Part shown: positions 42,301 to 45,014 of the stretch, one piece after another | Layout of the letters: every line of letters starts with the position of its first letter | Numbering within the stretch: position 1 is the stretch's first letter | From: Acanthamoeba lenticulata | Taxonomy: Eukaryota; Discosea; Longamoebia; Acanthamoebidae | Direction: 5' to 3' | Length of the DNA: 45,014 nt | NCBI GenBank assembly: GCA_002179805.1 | Contig: NAVB01000210.1 | Location: 1 to 45,014 of the forward strand | Program-made: the position numbers and the translations under genes | Notes under the pieces: generated by a model | The model's input: only the letters and a program-made list of their open reading frames with translations | Told to the model about the DNA's origin: nothing | Database searches by the model: none

Positions 42301-45014
42301 GCGTCGGGCAGCAGCGACGCGTCCACCATCACCATTGGTGCGTTTTTTAATTTTATTTTTATTTTTATTTTTATTTTTATTTTTATAATTGAAGAAAAAA
42401 AATTTATGATTTATTTGATTTTTTTTGTTTGGTGCAGCTGTGGTGATCCCCGTGGCGGTGCTTGTGCTGCTGGCGCTGGTGGGCCTCGTCCTGGTGCTCG
42501 TGTTCTACATCAAGCACAAGAGCAACAAGGCCGATGACTGGGAGATCGACTACGGTGAGCTCGAGGTGGGCGAGCAGCTCGGGGCCGGCGGCTACGGCGA
42601 GGTCAGCCGGGCCATGTGGAAGGGCACCGAGGTGGCCGTCAAGGTCATGGCCGCCGAGAAGATCACGAAAGACATGGAGAAGAACTTCCAGGACGAGGTG
42701 CGCGTCATGACCTCGCTCCGTCATCCGAACGTGGTGCTCTTCATGGCCGCCTGCACCAAGCCGCCCAAGATGTGCATCGTGATGGAGTTCATGTCGCTCG
42801 GGTCGCTGTTCGACCTGCTGCACAACGAGCTCATTCCAGAGATTCCGTTCGTGCTCAAGGCCAAGATGGCCTACCAGGCCTCCAAGGGCATGCACTTCCT
42901 CCACTCGTCGGGCATCGTGCACCGCGACCTCAAGTCGCTCAACCTGCTGCTCGACAACAAGTGGAACGTCAAGGTGTCCGACTTTGGCTTGACCAAGTTC
43001 AAGGAGGACGCCCACAAGGGCGGCGCTGGCAACAACGTGGCTGGAAGCGTGCACTGGACCGCGCCCGAGGTGCTCAACGAGTCGGGCGAGGTGGACTGGA
43101 TCCTGGCCGACGTGTACTCGTTCGGAATCATCCTGTGGGAGCTGCTCACGCGCGAGCAGCCCTACTTTGGCATGAGCCCGGCCGCCGTGGCCGTGGCGGT
43201 GATTCGCGACAACATCCGGCCGCAGATGCCCGACGTGCTCAACTGCCCGGCCGAGTACGAGCAGCTGCTCACGAGCTGCTGGCACATCGACCCGGTGATC
43301 CGGCCGACGTTCCTCGAGATCATGACGCGCCTCTCGGCCATGCACGGCGACTCGACCTCGGGCGGCATCACGTCCTTCACCTCGAAGACAACGTCCTCGT
43401 CGTCCAGCGGCGAGACCGCGGGCACAGGTGGCCAGCAGAAGCTGCCGCGGACGGCGGCCGGCGGCTTGTACAGCTCGTGGACGCTGCCGTCGACGGCCGG
43501 CTCGGTGTCAACCGGCTCGTCGTCGTCCTCCAACGCGTCCAAGAACCTGTCGGCGGCCCACGCGGCGGCCGGCACCGTCCGCGCGCCCGAGGGCGAAGTG
43601 GCCATCGTGTTCACAGACATCACGCGCGCAGCCTCGCTCTGGGAGTTCAACGCCGCGGCCATGCGCGACGCCACGCTTCTCCACAACGCCACCCTCCGCG
43701 CGGCGCTCAAGCGCCATCGAGGCTACGAGGTGGTGTTCCTGCGCGACCGCAACAGCGGCGAGGGCTCCTTCTGCATGGCCTTCCAGCACGCCAGCGATGC
43801 GCTGGCCTGGTGCTGCGACGTCCAGCGTGCACTGCTCGAGGTCGAGTGGCCCGAGGCCCTGCTCGAGCACCCGGGCGCGGCCGAGGAGTGGGGCGACACC
43901 GACGACCGCGTCGTGTTCAAGGGCCTGCGCGTGCGGATGGGCGTCCATGTGGGCGTGCCCAAGGCCGTGCGCGACCCGATGACGAGGCGCGTGGAGTACA
44001 TCGGGCCGGTGGTCAACGCCGCTGCGCGCATCACGGCCATGACCCACGGCGGCCAGGTCGTCATGAGCCACGCCGTCCGCGACAAGATCCTCGCCACAGC
44101 CGCCGCCGGCACAGAGGCCGACGACCGCTCGGCGCCGGCTTCCATCACCGAGGGACGCATGGTGACGCTGGGCAAGTTTGAGATGCCGGACGTGCCGCAG
44201 GGCGCGCGCCTGTTCGAGCTCAAGGTCGACGGGCTCGAGGCCCGCTTCTTTGGCGGTGTAGCGCACGAGGGCGACACCACGTCCTCCTCGGGCGAGCCCT
44301 CGAGCGGCGCCAGCGGCCGCGGCAAGGACCGCTCGGGCGAGCCCAGCCACACGTCCGGGACGAGCGGCAGCGGCAGCGGCGGCCGCGACGACATGCAGAC
44401 GGCGGTGGGCGAGGGGATGATGTTCAAGGAGGACACCTTCTTGACGTCGGCCAACCTGTGCCGGTGGATCATCGACTTCCACGAGATCGCGCTCGGCAAG
44501 CAGGTGGGCCTGGGCTCCTACGGCGTGGTCTACCGCGGCAAGTGGAAGGGCGTCGACGTGGCGGTGAAGCGGTTCATCAAGCAGAAGCTCGACGAGCGGC
44601 GCATGCTCGAGTTCCGCGCCGAGATGGCCTTCTTGTCGGAGCTGCACCACCCGAACATCGTGCTCTTCATCGGGGCGTGCGTGAAGAAGCCCAACCTGTG
44701 CATCGTGACCGAGTTCATGAAGCAGGGCTCGCTCAAGGACATCCTCTCCAACAACGCCATCAAGCTCACGTGGAAGCACAAGCTGCGCATGCTGCGCTCG
44801 GCCGCGCTCGGCATCAACTACCTGCACTCGCTCCACCCGGTGATCGTGCACCGCGACCTGAAGCCGTCGAACCTGCTCGTGGACGAGAACTGGAACGTGA
44901 AGGTGGCCGACTTTGGGTTCGCGCGCATCAAGGAGGAGAACGCGACCATGACACGCTGCGGCACGCCGTGCTGGACGGCGCCAGAGATCATCCGCGGGGA
45001 GAAGTACGACGAGC
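39356..45014 (+). CDS. Receptor with PstS-like ectodomain, two kinase domains and a cyclase domain (3' end outside window)
   Basis: Exons 39356-39446, 39523-39622, 39691-39751, 39843-39980, 40067-40372, 40447-40760, 40854-41179, 41244-41626, 41706-41841, 41942-42337 and 42438-beyond 45014 are in frame (1,609 aa seen). A signal peptide is followed by two PstS-like substrate-binding modules (GLIWAGVITMWNDSRIVALN; GILLGEITMWNDTRIKALN), a six-Cys EGF-like unit (CINDGQLCSDAGTC...) and one membrane helix (about 752-775). Kinase 1 (about 785-1050) has GAGGYGEV, VAVKV, HRDLKSLNLL, DFG and APE. A class III cyclase domain follows (about 1135-1300; VFTDITRA, GPVVNAAARI), then kinase 2 from about 1435 (GLGSYGVVY, HRDLKPSNLL, DFG, APE), cut by the window. 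Both kinases are of the tyrosine-kinase-like group. It is probably a plasma-membrane sensor of phosphate or another small anion; ligand and cyclase product are inference. Confidence 0.92.

Overview
The window looks like nuclear DNA of a free-living amoeba, most probably Acanthamoeba or a close relative. The evidence is GC-rich coding sequence with strong G/C bias at third codon positions, many short introns (mostly 60-100 nt, usually starting GTRCG or GTGCG), a three-module choice-of-anchor A (Jonah-type) cyst wall protein, and a receptor-like protein that joins two tyrosine-kinase-like kinase domains around a class III cyclase domain. No prokaryotic operon or CRISPR array was seen. Gene models below were spliced by hand; every junction listed keeps the reading frame, but none is backed by transcripts.

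Layout. Positions 1-4450 are AT-richer and hold degraded mobile DNA: an unrecognised reading frame cut by the window edge, two copies of a 20-bp perfect palindrome, a 57-bp tandem repeat, and a minus-strand Mutator-like transposase remnant. A tRNA-Gly(GCC) gene lies at 4449-4519. From about 4950 the sequence becomes dense and intron-rich: a 1,586-aa Jonah-type wall lectin (+), an F-box/ankyrin protein (+), a stand-alone adenylation-thiolation-reductase enzyme (+) and a membrane-anchored GT4 glycosyltransferase (+). Next, on the minus strand, come a broken kinase/cyclase paralogue, a DBP3-type DEAD-box helicase, a small KGG-repeat stress protein with a mitochondrial-type leader, a PUS7/TruD pseudouridine synthase and an ATG17-like autophagy scaffold. 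These are followed by a ZupT-type ZIP transporter (+), a secreted double-psi beta-barrel protein (-), a sedolisin (S53) protease (-), and the intact kinase/cyclase receptor with a PstS-like ectodomain (+), which runs off the right edge.

Functional themes. Several products act at the cell surface or wall (Jonah lectin, barrel protein, glycosyltransferase, sedolisin, receptor). Two act in rRNA/RNA biogenesis (DBP3, PUS7), and one each in autophagy, metal transport and ubiquitin targeting. There is no sign of co-transcription; neighbours are separate eukaryotic genes. The most interesting new signal is a pair of related, roughly 60-nt box C/D snoRNA-like elements in introns 1 and 3 of the DBP3 gene, both carrying a 10-nt antisense match to a universally conserved 18S rRNA segment. 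Also notable are mosaic intron retention among the three Jonah modules, the step-by-step decay of the kinase/cyclase paralogue, and a 626-nt structured intron in PUS7.
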